Assembly (NCBI RefSeq): GCF_001650345.1
Contig: NZ_LVHF01000025.1
Coordinates: 62,001-126,000 of the forward strand
Length of the DNA: 64,000 nt
Reading direction: 5' to 3'
Origin: Photobacterium jeanii
GTDB lineage: Bacteria > Pseudomonadota > Gammaproteobacteria > Enterobacterales > Vibrionaceae
The translations under genes were made by a program, and so were the position numbers. The notes beneath the pieces are model-generated. The model did no database searches. It saw nothing but the letters and a program-made list of their open reading frames with translations, and had not been told where the DNA came from. Position 1 is the stretch's first letter. Every line of letters begins with the position of its first letter. Below, piece by piece: positions 1 through 7,706 of the stretch.

Positions 1-116
1 AGTCGATTGAGCTACCAGAAACACTGGCGAAACACGGTGCAATGGAATTGCTCTCACTAGAACGTGATGCCAACTTTGAACAGCTTAAAACTGTGCTTTA
101 CCAAGCACAGGACTAA
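1..116 (+). CDS. 3' end of an unidentified protein-coding gene (partial)
   Basis: An open frame enters from the left edge and stops at TAA 114-116. The visible 37 residues end in TVLYQAQD and are charged and helical-looking, with no motif I can name. A strong hairpin terminator follows at once, which supports a real gene end. The family cannot be assigned from the C-terminus alone. Confidence 0.6.
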   Translation, partial: SIELPETLAKHGAMELLSLERDANFEQLKTVLYQAQD

Positions 117-140
117 CCATTTTAACTCTTATGCATAAGA

Positions 141-172
141 AAAAACGGTAACCCTTGGGTTACCGTTTTTTT
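141..172. terminator. Bidirectional intrinsic terminator
   Basis: Perfect stem AAAAACGGTAACCC / GGGTTACCGTTTTT with a 2-base loop, a T run on the + strand and an A run (T run on the - strand) at the other side. It lies between two convergent genes and can serve both. Confidence 0.9.
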
Positions 173-201
173 ATCAAGGCTGGCTTGTTGTGCCGTTAGG
201 A

Positions 202-1380
202 TTAAGCTTCTTCTTGAACGGCAGCTGCTTGGGTATTACCTTGCTTTGCAAAGCGGTTAACCCACAGTGAGATTGCCCCGTCACCTGTGATGTTACAGGC
301 AGTACCAAAGCTATCTTGTGCCATGTAAAGCGCAATCATCAGTGCTAATTCCGCTTCACCAAAACCTAGCATAGTCGACATTAAGCCAAGCGCCGCCATA
401 ACCGCACCGCCTGGAGCACCCGGTGCTGCAATCATGGTGACACCTAACATCATGATGAAAGGTAACATTTCCCATAAGCTTGGGATCGCGATGTGTTGAC
501 TCAGTGCCATTACAGCTGTTGAGCAGGTCACCAAGGTAATGGTTGAACCTGATAGGTGGATAGTGGCACAAAGCGGAATGGTGAAGTTCGCGATGGAGTC
601 ATCAACACCGTTGACTTTGGTTTGGCGCAAAGTCACAGGAATAGTCGCCGCTGAAGACATAGTACCCACGGCAGTGAAGTAAGCAGGTAGCATGTTTTTG
701 ATGAGTGAGAATGGCTGACGACCAACCGCAAGACCCGTGATCACGTATTGAATGGTGATCCATACCCAGTGCATAACGATAGCCAGTGCTAGCACCATAC
801 CGAACGTTTTTAAGGTTGTGAATACAGTACCTTGTGCTGCCATCTCGGCAAATACACCAGAGATGTACAGTGGTAAGAATGGAATGATTACTTTTGATAG
901 CAGTAGATCAATGACGCTGCGGCTTTCATCTGCAATTTTACGTAGGTTTTGACTATCAGTAATACTGATCCCCATACCAAAGAGGAAAGCAGTAGCAAGC
1001 GCAGTCATAACCCCAAATAAAGGCGGGATCTCTAGGGTAATAAAGCTGGTTAGGGCATGAGCGCTATCAGTGTTGGTGGCGGTTGGTTCTGGAATACCAG
1101 AAATCACAAAGCTAGCAACAATAAAGGCGAGGCTGCCGGCAATAATGGTTGAACCATAAGAAAGGGCAACTGTTTTACTAAGTAGCGAACCGGAGTTTTT
1201 CGGCAAACTGGCGATACCGCTGGTGATGTAGCAAAGAATAATTAATGGGATGGTAAATCCGATTAGCTGACCACCAAGTAGTTTGATCGTCAGTAAGACG
1301 CGAATGATTGCATCTGGCGCGTAAAATCCAAGTAAGATACCGATCAAAATACCAGCAATCAGTTTAAGGATTAACTTCAT
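202..1380 (-). CDS. Dicarboxylate/amino acid:cation symporter (DAACS family)
   Basis: Integral inner-membrane secondary transporter that would couple Na+ or H+ entry to uptake of a dicarboxylate or acidic/neutral amino acid; the substrate cannot be read from sequence. The 392-residue protein is hydrophobic throughout. It carries the DAACS re-entrant loop signature in variant form (SSAATIPVTLRQ, about residue 250) and the C-terminal region with APGAPGG and a late Asp/Asn-rich helix (AQDSFGTACNITGDG). I start it at the ATG at 1380, which has AGGAG 8 bases upstream; an in-frame ATG at 1404 would add 8 residues but lacks an SD. A second DAACS paralogue lies at 21912. The promoter region carries inverted repeats (1445-1520). 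The family is sure; the substrate is not. Confidence 0.9.
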   Translation of the reverse strand: MKLILKLIAGILIGILLGFYAPDAIIRVLLTIKLLGGQLIGFTIPLIILCYITSGIASLPKNSGSLLSKTVALSYGSTIIAGSLAFIVASFVISGIPEPTATNTDSAHALTSFITLEIPPLFGVMTALATAFLFGMGISITDSQNLRKIADESRSVIDLLLSKVIIPFLPLYISGVFAEMAAQGTVFTTLKTFGMVLALAIVMHWVWITIQYVITGLAVGRQPFSLIKNMLPAYFTAVGTMSSAATIPVTLRQTKVNGVDDSIANFTIPLCATIHLSGSTITLVTCSTAVMALSQHIAIPSLWEMLPFIMMLGVTMIAAPGAPGGAVMAALGLMSTMLGFGEAELALMIALYMAQDSFGTACNITGDGAISLWVNRFAKQGNTQAAAVQEEA

Positions 1381-1444
1381 AACGCAGGCTCCTGAGGTGA
1401 ACATCGTGGATAAGTTATGTTTGCATTGCTTATTATCAATTTGA

Positions 1445-1520
1445 TTGATAGTTAGACAATGCTGATAAACTACGCTATTTGTGGTTTTATTCTCTGCTAT
1501 TTGTCTAATATTGAGACAAA
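1445..1520. promoter_or_regulatory. Putative operator: paired TTGTCTAA half-sites upstream of the symporter
   Basis: At 1500-1520 there is an inverted repeat TTTGTCT-N7-AGACAAA. A related half-site, TTGTCTAA on the - strand, occurs at about 1453-1460 within 1445-1461. Both lie 65-140 bases upstream of the symporter start, in the 315-base gap 1381-1695. The arrangement suits a dimeric repressor or LysR-type activator, but I recognise no specific regulator. Nothing else stands out in this gap except the grcA terminator. Confidence 0.4.
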
Positions 1521-1646
1521 TGTTTTACGTTGATTAAAATATGTGAAGCTGATAACTGCGGAATGTAAATGTGTTGTTGCTCGGTGGTGGTTACTGTGAA
1601 AATGCTCGAAAAGCGGAAGGAAAAGCAGTGGGGAGAGTGATAATAA

Positions 1647-1672
1647 AAAACGGCACCGAGTGGCACCGTTTT
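1647..1672 (-). terminator. Probable terminator of grcA
   Basis: Imperfect hairpin (AAAACGG / CCGTTTT with an inner CAC/GTG and a 3-base bulge). Read on the - strand it ends in a T run. It sits 23 bases past the grcA stop codon. Confidence 0.65.
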
Positions 1673-1695
1673 ATCTATTCATAACTAACTATGGA

Positions 1696-2073
1696 TTATA
1701 GAGAGTTAGTGAAAGTACGTGCGATAACGTCGCGTTGCTGCTCTTGAGTTAGAGAGTTAAAGCGAACAGCGTAACCAGAAACACGGATTGTTAGCTGTGG
1801 GTATTTCTCTGGGTGCGCAGCAGCGTCTTCTAGTGTTTCACGCTTAAGAACGTTCACGTTTAGGTGCTGACCGCCTTCGATTTTAGCTGGAGCTTCGATA
1901 GCAACTTCACGGCTCTCGTACTCACCTAGGTCTGCAGCTGGGATAACTTGGTCAGCTTCAAAACCTGCAGAAGCAGCAACACAACGTGCTTCGTTAGTTT
2001 CGCTGTCTAGTAGCCAGATTGAGTTTAGTAGATCGTCGTTAGCTGATTTAGTGATCTGAATACCTGTGATCAT
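1696..2073 (-). CDS. grcA: Autonomous glycyl radical cofactor GrcA (YfiD)
   Basis: Small cytoplasmic protein (125 residues; E. coli about 127) that resembles the C-terminus of pyruvate formate-lyase and can replace an oxygen-cleaved PFL glycyl-radical domain. The hallmark RVSGYAVRF near the C-terminus contains the Gly that carries the radical; the [16 protein letters not shown] stretch also matches PFL. The ATG at 2073 has a GGAG site 8 bases upstream. A perfect FNR-type site and a TATAAT box lie upstream, so induction under oxygen limitation is expected. In enterobacteria grcA neighbours ung, which is also nearby here (3830). Confidence 0.97.
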   Translation of the reverse strand: MITGIQITKSANDDLLNSIWLLDSETNEARCVAASAGFEADQVIPAADLGEYESREVAIEAPAKIEGGQHLNVNVLKRETLEDAAAHPEKYPQLTIRVSGYAVRFNSLTQEQQRDVIARTFTNSL

Positions 2074-2130
2074 GACTTACTCCTTCAAAGGATTGTAGTT
2101 AATTTTTTCGATTAATGTCGAGCTGGTCGT

Positions 2131-2174
2131 ATTATATATGTGTTTAGATTAAAAATGGTATTGATTTAGATCAA
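2131..2174 (-). promoter_or_regulatory. grcA promoter with perfect FNR site
   Basis: TTGATTTAGATCAA at 2161-2174 is an exact match to the FNR consensus TTGAT-N4-ATCAA. Reading on the - strand, TATAAT lies at 2136-2131, so the start point would be near 2125 and the FNR centre near -42, the class II activation position. The rest of 2175-2483 is AT-rich, with no other feature I can support. Confidence 0.8.
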
Positions 2175-2483
2175 ATAACCACAAAAAACCTCAAAAACTT
2201 TAAGGGTGTTTTCTTGAGCTATATCAATAGAACCTCAAATTTGTTGAATTGTTAGCCTCTTTTTATAATTTAAAATAATTTTTAACTTTCATTTGTAATT
2301 TTATTACTACATTTTTGTGCGTTAAATTTACTCAATTCCTTGTATTTAGCTGGTTGTGATTACCCATTTTGTTGTAATTGTCGTGCAAAAGTAACAGTCC
2401 AATAAAAAGGGAAGATTGCAGGGATGGCATTGGTTAGAATGCGCGTCAAATAACGATGAATGAGCAAGAGTTAGGAAATCAAA

Positions 2484-3332
2484 ATGAAGTTATTAGGCGC
2501 CCATGTTTCAGCCGCTGGCGGCGTTCATAATGCACCGCAAAATGCATCGGCAATTGGAGCGAATGCTTTTGCCCTTTTCACTAAGAATCAGCGTCAGTGG
2601 GTAGCGAAACCGCTAGAGCAAGACGTGATCAATAAGTTCAAAGCCTGTTGCCAGCTGCTAGGTTTCGGTCCTGAAGCGATTTTGCCGCACGATTCATACC
2701 TAATTAACCTTGGTGCTCCTGAGACCGAGAAGTTAGAAAAGTCGCGTAATGCCTTTATTGATGAGATGGAGCGTTGCCAGCAGCTTGGTCTAACACTCCT
2801 TAACTTCCACCCAGGCAGTCATTTAAAGAAAATTGCTGAGCAGGAGTGCCTGTCGTTGATTGCTGAATCGATCAATATGGCACATGCCGCTGTACCTGAT
2901 GTGGTTGCTGTAATTGAGAATACCGCGGGTCAGGGCAGCAATATGGGCTGGCGATTTGAGCATCTGGCTGAAATTATTGATCAAGTTGAAGATAAATCAC
3001 GGGTTGGAGTGTGTATCGATACCTGTCACGCGTTTGCGGCTGGCTACGATTTACGAACCGAAGCGGCAACCGAGGCAACTTTTGCTGAATTTGATCAAGT
3101 GGTCGGGATGCAATATCTACGTGGAATGCACTTGAACGACTCTAAAGGAAAGCTAGGTAGTCACCTCGACCGTCACCATAGCCTAGGCGAAGGTGAGATT
3201 GGCTGGGATTGCTTCCGCTTCCTAATGCAAGATAAGCGTTTCGATAATATGCCATTAGTGCTTGAAACCATTAATCCTGACATCTGGCAACAAGAGCTCA
3301 CTACGCTGCGCTCGTTTATTCCTGCCGCTTAA
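2484..3332 (+). CDS. nfo: Endonuclease IV (AP endonuclease Nfo)
   Basis: Cytoplasmic base-excision-repair nuclease that cleaves 5' of abasic sites and removes blocked 3' ends. 282 residues (E. coli 285). A TIM-barrel AP-endonuclease-2 protein with metal ligands visible in order: an early GAHVSAAGG motif, [44 protein letters not shown] and LETI. All belong to the tri-zinc site of the family. The ATG at 2484 has a weak AGGA-type SD. No operon partner; a hairpin without a T run (3362-3396) follows. Confidence 0.97.
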   Translation: MKLLGAHVSAAGGVHNAPQNASAIGANAFALFTKNQRQWVAKPLEQDVINKFKACCQLLGFGPEAILPHDSYLINLGAPETEKLEKSRNAFIDEMERCQQLGLTLLNFHPGSHLKKIAEQECLSLIAESINMAHAAVPDVVAVIENTAGQGSNMGWRFEHLAEIIDQVEDKSRVGVCIDTCHAFAAGYDLRTEAATEATFAEFDQVVGMQYLRGMHLNDSKGKLGSHLDRHHSLGEGEIGWDCFRFLMQDKRFDNMPLVLETINPDIWQQELTTLRSFIPAA

Positions 3333-3361
3333 TCTACCAAGCTAACGACCACTTCATCAGT

Positions 3362-3396
3362 GCACCACAAGTATGCGACTTGCTTATTTGTGGTGC
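3362..3396 (+). other. Hairpin downstream of nfo
   Basis: GCACCACAA (3362-3370) pairs with TTGTGGTGC (3388-3396). An alternative inner stem CAAGT / ACTTG (3368-3382) overlaps the left arm. There is no T tract, so it is a weak candidate terminator or the start of a structured leader for the small ORFs that follow. Confidence 0.4.
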
Positions 3397-3479
3397 CGAG
3401 CGTGAGCGTTCTTATCTCTTTATTGTGTACTTTGTTATTTTAATGCTTTGTATCTAAAGGCTTATTTTTAGGAGGGGAA

Positions 3480-3503
3480 ATGTTGGCATTTATCTTTCAT
3501 TGA
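3480..3503 (+). CDS. Very short ORF MLAFIFH with a strong SD
   Basis: Seven codons from ATG 3480 to TGA 3501-3503, preceded immediately by AGGAGGGGAA. By sequence alone it could be a leader peptide for the 38-residue ORF that starts 32 bases downstream. No homologue is known to me; it is listed only because the SD is close to ideal. Confidence 0.3.
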   Translation: MLAFIFH

Positions 3504-3534
3504 TTGTAGTGAGAGAAAGAGAGGAGGTTTTCCC

Positions 3535-3651
3535 ATGATTAATATCGAAGTGCTCATTTTATTTGCAGGCTATTCAGCTCAGTTGCCACAAGCATATCGC
3601 CCTGTGCAGGGGCGAGGTCACTGGCGTACACCTATAGTGCCTCATAAATAG
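3535..3651 (+). CDS. Small protein, 38 residues, unknown
   Basis: ATG 3535 to TAG 3649-3651. The SD GAGGAGG is well placed. It begins MINIEVLILFAGYSAQLPQA, a short hydrophobic stretch, then turns basic and Pro-rich (RPVQGRGHWRTPIVPHK). It lies between nfo and ung with nothing else annotated in the 497-base gap. It could be a real small protein, a regulatory leader or chance; the SD argues for translation. I do not recognise a family. Confidence 0.4.
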   Translation: MINIEVLILFAGYSAQLPQAYRPVQGRGHWRTPIVPHK

Positions 3652-3787
3652 CGTCTGTGTTATGCGGTGCGTATAACCTTGCAGATACATCAATCAAGTA
3701 GTGTTAAGACGTATGGCTGTTAATGAGGGTAGGGCTATTGCTGGCTGTTGGCGAGATTCTTCCTTAAACTAAGGCGCATTCTATAAC

Positions 3788-3805
3788 AACGTTATGTATA
3801 ACGTT
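3788..3805. promoter_or_regulatory. Perfect palindrome upstream of ung
   Basis: AACGTTAT-GT-ATAACGTT, arms of 8 bases with no mismatch, 25 bases before the ung start codon. It overlaps where the 5' end of the ung transcript or its core promoter would be, so it may be an operator or an mRNA hairpin. Confidence 0.45.
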
Positions 3806-3829
3806 TTGCTAATGAGTTAGGTGCGCACC

Positions 3830-4510
3830 ATGAGTCAGGCATACAGCTGGCAAACCCTTTTTGATCACGAGCAGTCACAAGATTATTTTCAACATATCGA
3901 GCAACATGTGGCGCAAGAGCGTGCCGCAGGCAAAGCGATTTATCCAGCCGCTGATGACGTCTTCAACGCATTTGAAACCACTCCTTTTGATCAAGTAAAA
4001 GTGGTGATCTTAGGGCAAGACCCTTATCACGGGCCGAACCAAGCTCACGGCCTTAGCTTCTCTGTATTACCGGGAGTGAAAGCGCCGCCATCGCTTGCCA
4101 ATATGTATAAAGAGTTGGCGACCGATATCGATGGTTTCACTGTTCCTAATCATGGCTATTTGCAGTCATGGGCAGAGCAAGGAGTGTTATTACTCAATAC
4201 CGTGTTGACGGTAGAGCAAGGTAAAGCCCACTCTCATGCCAAAATCGGCTGGGAGCAATTTACCGATCGTGTGATTGAAGCGCTTAATCAACACGGTGAA
4301 GGCATTATCTTCTTGTTGTGGGGCGCGCATGCCCAGAAGAAAGGGAAGAAAATTGATACCGAGCGTCACCATGTTCTGACATCAGCACACCCATCACCGT
4401 TATCGGCTTATCGTGGCTTCTTTGGTTGCCAGCATTTCTCGCAGACTAATATGCTACTTTCCCAGATGAATAAATCACCAATTGATTGGCGCTTAAAAGA
4501 TATTGCTTAA
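3830..4510 (+). CDS. ung: Uracil-DNA glycosylase (UDG family 1)
   Basis: Removes uracil from DNA as the first step of base-excision repair. 226 residues (E. coli 229). The water-activating loop [18 protein letters not shown] holds the catalytic Asp. [16 protein letters not shown] and the leucine-intercalation loop [21 protein letters not shown], with its catalytic His, are intact. The frame opens at a GTG at 3821, but I choose ATG 3830 because the protein then begins MSQAYSW and a TTAGG sits about 8 bases upstream. It stands alone, preceded by a palindrome. Confidence 0.97.
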   Translation: MSQAYSWQTLFDHEQSQDYFQHIEQHVAQERAAGKAIYPAADDVFNAFETTPFDQVKVVILGQDPYHGPNQAHGLSFSVLPGVKAPPSLANMYKELATDIDGFTVPNHGYLQSWAEQGVLLLNTVLTVEQGKAHSHAKIGWEQFTDRVIEALNQHGEGIIFLLWGAHAQKKGKKIDTERHHVLTSAHPSPLSAYRGFFGCQHFSQTNMLLSQMNKSPIDWRLKDIA

Positions 4511-4696
4511 TATTTCATCAAAATTGGTGGTTTTATTCGTATTGCAGCTTTAATAATCAGGATCAATCCGTCGTCTAATATCCTCTCGTACGCTTAAAGT
4601 AACGTGTTGAAAATCAATGTTACAGACCAGTCAGGTCAAGGAAGTGCTTGATCAGGGAAGAATCGGTCATCACAGATCGAAAAGCGGGAGGTCGCT

Positions 4697-5230
4697 ATGA
4701 TGTTAGAAACAATCCACGCCGAGCATGGGTATATCAATCGACTGCTGAATATTTTGCAGCAAAAGTTGGTCGCCATAGAGCAAGGCAAAACGGTTAATTA
4801 CAGCTTGCTCAAAGATATTGTTGAGTATCTTCACCAACATGCTGAGCAATGCCATCACCCTAAAGAAGATGTGATTTATCATTATTATCTTGAACACTAC
4901 GGGGATAAAGAAACCATTGCTCAGCTGGATTTAGAGCATGAGGAGCTGGCGAAACTGACCCAAGCCTTTGCCGATACCGTTGATATGATCTTGATGGATG
5001 CGGTGATCCCACTTGATGTATTTGCCGAAAAACTCAATCAATTTGTGCTTCGTCAACGAGAGCATTTGCAGTTTGAAGAACGCCAAGTGCTGCCGTTGAT
5101 CCGTCGCCATTTCACGACCCAAGACTGGGTAAATGTGGCTGAGCTATATCAAGAGTGCGAGTGTGATCCCTTGTTTGGTGAGCAAGTCGCGCCTCGTTAT
5201 CAGCGCCTACACGAACACATGTCGGCTTAA
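4697..5230 (+). CDS. Hemerythrin HHE-domain protein
   Basis: 177-residue soluble helical-bundle protein expected to bind a non-haem di-iron centre. Candidate ligands are spaced as in HHE proteins: HAEH near the N-terminus, HQHAEQCHHPKED around residue 50, LDLEHEE around residue 80 and REHLQFEE around residue 125. The role in related proteins is oxygen, NO or iron-sulfur stress sensing or repair; the exact role here is unknown. The GGGAGG SD serves two adjacent ATGs (4697, 4700). Convergent with the small gene at 5294 across a shared hairpin. Confidence 0.85.
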   Translation: MMLETIHAEHGYINRLLNILQQKLVAIEQGKTVNYSLLKDIVEYLHQHAEQCHHPKEDVIYHYYLEHYGDKETIAQLDLEHEELAKLTQAFADTVDMILMDAVIPLDVFAEKLNQFVLRQREHLQFEERQVLPLIRRHFTTQDWVNVAELYQECECDPLFGEQVAPRYQRLHEHMSA

Positions 5231-5247
5231 TCCTGCATTTCAAATGA

Positions 5248-5273
5248 AAGCGCCAGCATCAATGCTGGCGCTT
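5248..5273. terminator. Shared hairpin between convergent genes
   Basis: Perfect 12-bp stem AAGCGCCAGCAT / ATGCTGGCGCTT with a 2-base loop. The T content after it is modest on both strands, so termination efficiency is uncertain, but the position between convergent genes fits. Confidence 0.7.
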
Positions 5274-5293
5274 GGTAATGGGGTTATTGGTGG

Positions 5294-5476
5294 TTAATAG
5301 TTGAGAAGATCGTCCGTGTTGTCACGGAACATATCAATACCATCGAGTTCTTTTTGAAGTCGTTGTCTGTCCTTTAATGCTTCAATTTCACGCCACTTAC
5401 GCTTTACCGGCTTACTGCGGGTACTGCGTGCTGGACGCTCGATTGCAAGAATGTCGTCGAATGCGTCGTTGTCCAT
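5294..5476 (-). CDS. Small basic protein, probably DUF3545 family
   Basis: 60 residues from ATG 5476, with SD AGAGGTG 7 bases upstream; the frame is open for another 19 codons upstream but those lack an SD. The acidic N-terminus (MDNDAFDDIL) is followed by a strongly basic middle (TRSKPVKRKWREIEALKDRQRL) and an acidic tail. The KRKWREIEALKD core is what I associate with DUF3545, a Vibrionaceae/Shewanella family of unknown function. Cytoplasmic; function unknown. Confidence 0.7.
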   Translation of the reverse strand: MDNDAFDDILAIERPARSTRSKPVKRKWREIEALKDRQRLQKELDGIDMFRDNTDDLLNY

Positions 5477-6191
5477 AATTAGCACCTCTTTCCTTACAGT
5501 GTTAAAGCAATCGCTAAATGCTGGATATTTCACCAGATTGCTCTCTAGTTAAATAGCATATTGGCAAATAAAATAAAATTGATACGTTTCGCAATTGTTA
5601 TCATTTGATGAAGGTTTTATGAGAGTCCACTCACAACAATAACTCTACCGCACAAAAAACAAGCAAGGAAAACGTTTGCGCTGTTGATGATGATTTATTA
5701 TCTAGCTTGAGTTAGCTTTCGCCACTTCTTAATCTAGAATACCGTAACTACCGTGTTACAAGCGGGTTGTTGCTAATAAAGTTGCGCTCAAAACGTATGA
5801 AGTAGCAAAAGTATATTCGGCGGTAGCTCTTTCTTGAGTTGCTCAATTGTTATGGTATTGAGGTGGATGTGTAACTTTTTCTCTTGTTAACCTCGGTCGA
5901 AAGCGAGGTTATGTAGGGATTAGGAATTACGTAATAAACAAAATGCATATTGCGTTACTGGCATGATTTTTGGCATGATCATGCGCCATCTGCTGCTTGG
6001 TCACTGACCAACGCATCAAATAACGGCCCGCTGTACGGTGTCGTCGACAGTCAGATTATTTGTCTACGGTGTAATTACCGCAAACACATAACAACAACTA
6101 AGGTTGATTATAAACAACCGAATGACTTTACGTGTTCTGGTTCAGATCTTGAGGCAGAAGCGTTTTCTATTACATATTTAGAGGGGGAAGC
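5477..6191 (+). promoter_or_regulatory. Long structured leader before the AGCS symporter
   Basis: About 700 bases without a convincing gene. Visible elements: a hairpin AACCTCG / CGAGGTT at 5889-5910; a direct repeat TGGCATGAT at 5959-5967 and 5971-5979; a 12-base palindrome GCATGATCATGC at 5973-5984 overlapping the second repeat; a hairpin TTGGT / ACCAA at 5998-6012; and a GAGGGGG SD just before the GTG start at 6192. Vibrio AGCS genes are often preceded by glycine riboswitches, but the conserved core strings of that riboswitch are absent here. A frame open from a TTG at 5950 to 6195 has no SD and no recognisable product. Confidence 0.4.
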
Positions 6192-7619
6192 GTGACAAGT
6201 CAGATTAACTTTTTGAATGACCTGTTATGGGGTTCCGTACTGATTTACCTCCTGATCGGGGTGGGGATCTTTTTTACTTACCGTCTTAGCTTCATTCAGT
6301 TCCGTCACTTTGGCCATATGTTTAAAGTGATGAAGAATAGCCGTAAATCCGATAAAGCAGGCATTTCATCTTTCCAAGCACTTTGTACTAGCCTTGCTGC
6401 CCGTGTGGGAACCGGTAACATGGCGGGTGTTGCAGTCGCTTTGACGCTAGGTGGTCCTGGTGCCATTTTCTGGATGTGGCTGATTGCCATGCTAGGTATG
6501 GCGACAGCCTTTGCTGAAAGTGCTTTGGCGCAGCTATACAAAACTCGAGATGATGACGGTAACTACCGTGGTGGTCCGGCGTACTACATGGAAAAAGGTT
6601 TGGGCATGCGCTGGATGGGCGTGGTGTTCTCTATCTGTCTGATCATCGCGTTCGGTTTGGTGTTTAACTCAGTGCAAGCCAACTCCATTACCCAAGCGAT
6701 GAATGTCGCCTTTGGTTGGAACCCTGCGTACGTAGGTGTGGCACTGGTTATCATGGCGGGCTTCATTATCTTTGGTGGTATGCGTGCGATTGCCCGTACC
6801 GCTGAGCTACTTGTTCCTGCGATGGCACTGTTCTACTTGTTGATTGCTATGTTCATTATGGCGATGAACATTGAGAAGCTACCGGATGTATTAATGCTGA
6901 TCTTCCGCAGTGCTTTCGGCCTTGAAGAAGCGGCATCTGGTGCCTTGGGTTACACCATTGCACAAGGCATGATCAACGGCTTGAAGCGTGGTCTTTTCTC
7001 GAACGAAGCTGGTATGGGTTCTGCGCCAAATGCTGCGGCATCGGCTACACCGTATCCGCCACACCCTGCGTCGCAAGGTTACGTGCAGATGCTGGGCGTG
7101 TTCATGGACACTATCGTGATTTGTTCTGCGACAGTGGCAATCATCTTGATGTCTGGTGAATATGTACCACATGGTGAAATTACTGGTATCGAGCTGACAC
7201 AGCGTGCGCTTAGCTCACAAGTCGGTGATTGGGGTAGCATCTTTATTGCGGTGGCGATTTTCTTCTTCGCTTTCACTTCGTTAGTTGCGAATTACTCATA
7301 CGCAGAAACCAACCTGATCTTCCTAGAACACAACCATAAAGCGGGCTTGAATATCTTCCGTGTGATTGTTCTTGGCATGGTGATGTTTGGTGCGGTGGCT
7401 GATCTGCCAACCGTATGGGCCATGGCCGATGTATCGATGGGGATGATGGCCATCATCAACTTGGTGGCGATTGTATTACTGTCGGGTACTGTGGTGAAGC
7501 TGGCGCGTGACTACAATAAGCAGTTATCGCAAGGCAAAGTGCCAACCTTTGATAGTAAAGACTACCCAGAGCTGCACGCGCAGCTTGAAGAAGGTATTTG
7601 GGATCAAGACAAGAAATAA
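6192..7619 (+). CDS. Alanine/glycine:Na+ (or H+) symporter, AGCS family
   Basis: Inner-membrane transporter importing alanine or glycine with Na+. 475 residues with many hydrophobic segments. Family landmarks are the early SSFQALCTSLAARVGTGNMAGVA motif, GGPGAIFWMW, the ALAQLYKTRDDDGNYRGGPAYYMEKGLG stretch and RGLFSNEAGMGSAPNAAA in the middle. The GTG at 6192 with GAGGGGG 5 bases upstream gives MTSQINFLNDLLWG, a normal N-terminus. It is monocistronic, bounded by the long leader and a strong terminator. Confidence 0.95.
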   Translation: MTSQINFLNDLLWGSVLIYLLIGVGIFFTYRLSFIQFRHFGHMFKVMKNSRKSDKAGISSFQALCTSLAARVGTGNMAGVAVALTLGGPGAIFWMWLIAMLGMATAFAESALAQLYKTRDDDGNYRGGPAYYMEKGLGMRWMGVVFSICLIIAFGLVFNSVQANSITQAMNVAFGWNPAYVGVALVIMAGFIIFGGMRAIARTAELLVPAMALFYLLIAMFIMAMNIEKLPDVLMLIFRSAFGLEEAASGALGYTIAQGMINGLKRGLFSNEAGMGSAPNAAASATPYPPHPASQGYVQMLGVFMDTIVICSATVAIILMSGEYVPHGEITGIELTQRALSSQVGDWGSIFIAVAIFFFAFTSLVANYSYAETNLIFLEHNHKAGLNIFRVIVLGMVMFGAVADLPTVWAMADVSMGMMAIINLVAIVLLSGTVVKLARDYNKQLSQGKVPTFDSKDYPELHAQLEEGIWDQDKK

Positions 7620-7652
7620 ATCTGATACCCATGTGACCTGAATTGGTGTCAT

Positions 7653-7688
7653 AAAAAGCCCCGCATTGTTCGCAATGCGGGGCTTTTT
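7653..7688. terminator. Strong bidirectional terminator
   Basis: 16-bp perfect stem (AAAAAGCCCCGCATTG / CAATGCGGGGCTTTTT) closed by a TTCG tetraloop, with T runs on both strands, between convergent genes. Confidence 0.95.
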
Positions 7689-7706
7689 GTTGTGATGAAA
7701 ATGGGG

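Noticed and set aside
5585..5610. Weak Fur-box-like sequence upstream of the DUF3545-type gene
   Set aside because: Only about 11 of 19 positions match by eye, too few in AT-rich DNA.
5959..5975. Possible sigma-54 promoter TGGCATG...TTGGCA
   Set aside because: The GG and GC elements are separated by 11 bases, one more than the strict 10 required, and the -12 element reads TTGGC. The direct repeat explains the resemblance.
5477..6191. Glycine riboswitch upstream of the AGCS gene
   Set aside because: The conserved core strings of the aptamer (for example CTCTCAGG and CCGAAGG-type loops) were not found on the + strand.
5950..6195. 81-codon frame upstream of the AGCS gene
   Set aside because: TTG start without an SD, no recognisable product, overlaps the hairpins and the start of a real gene. 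Treated as leader.
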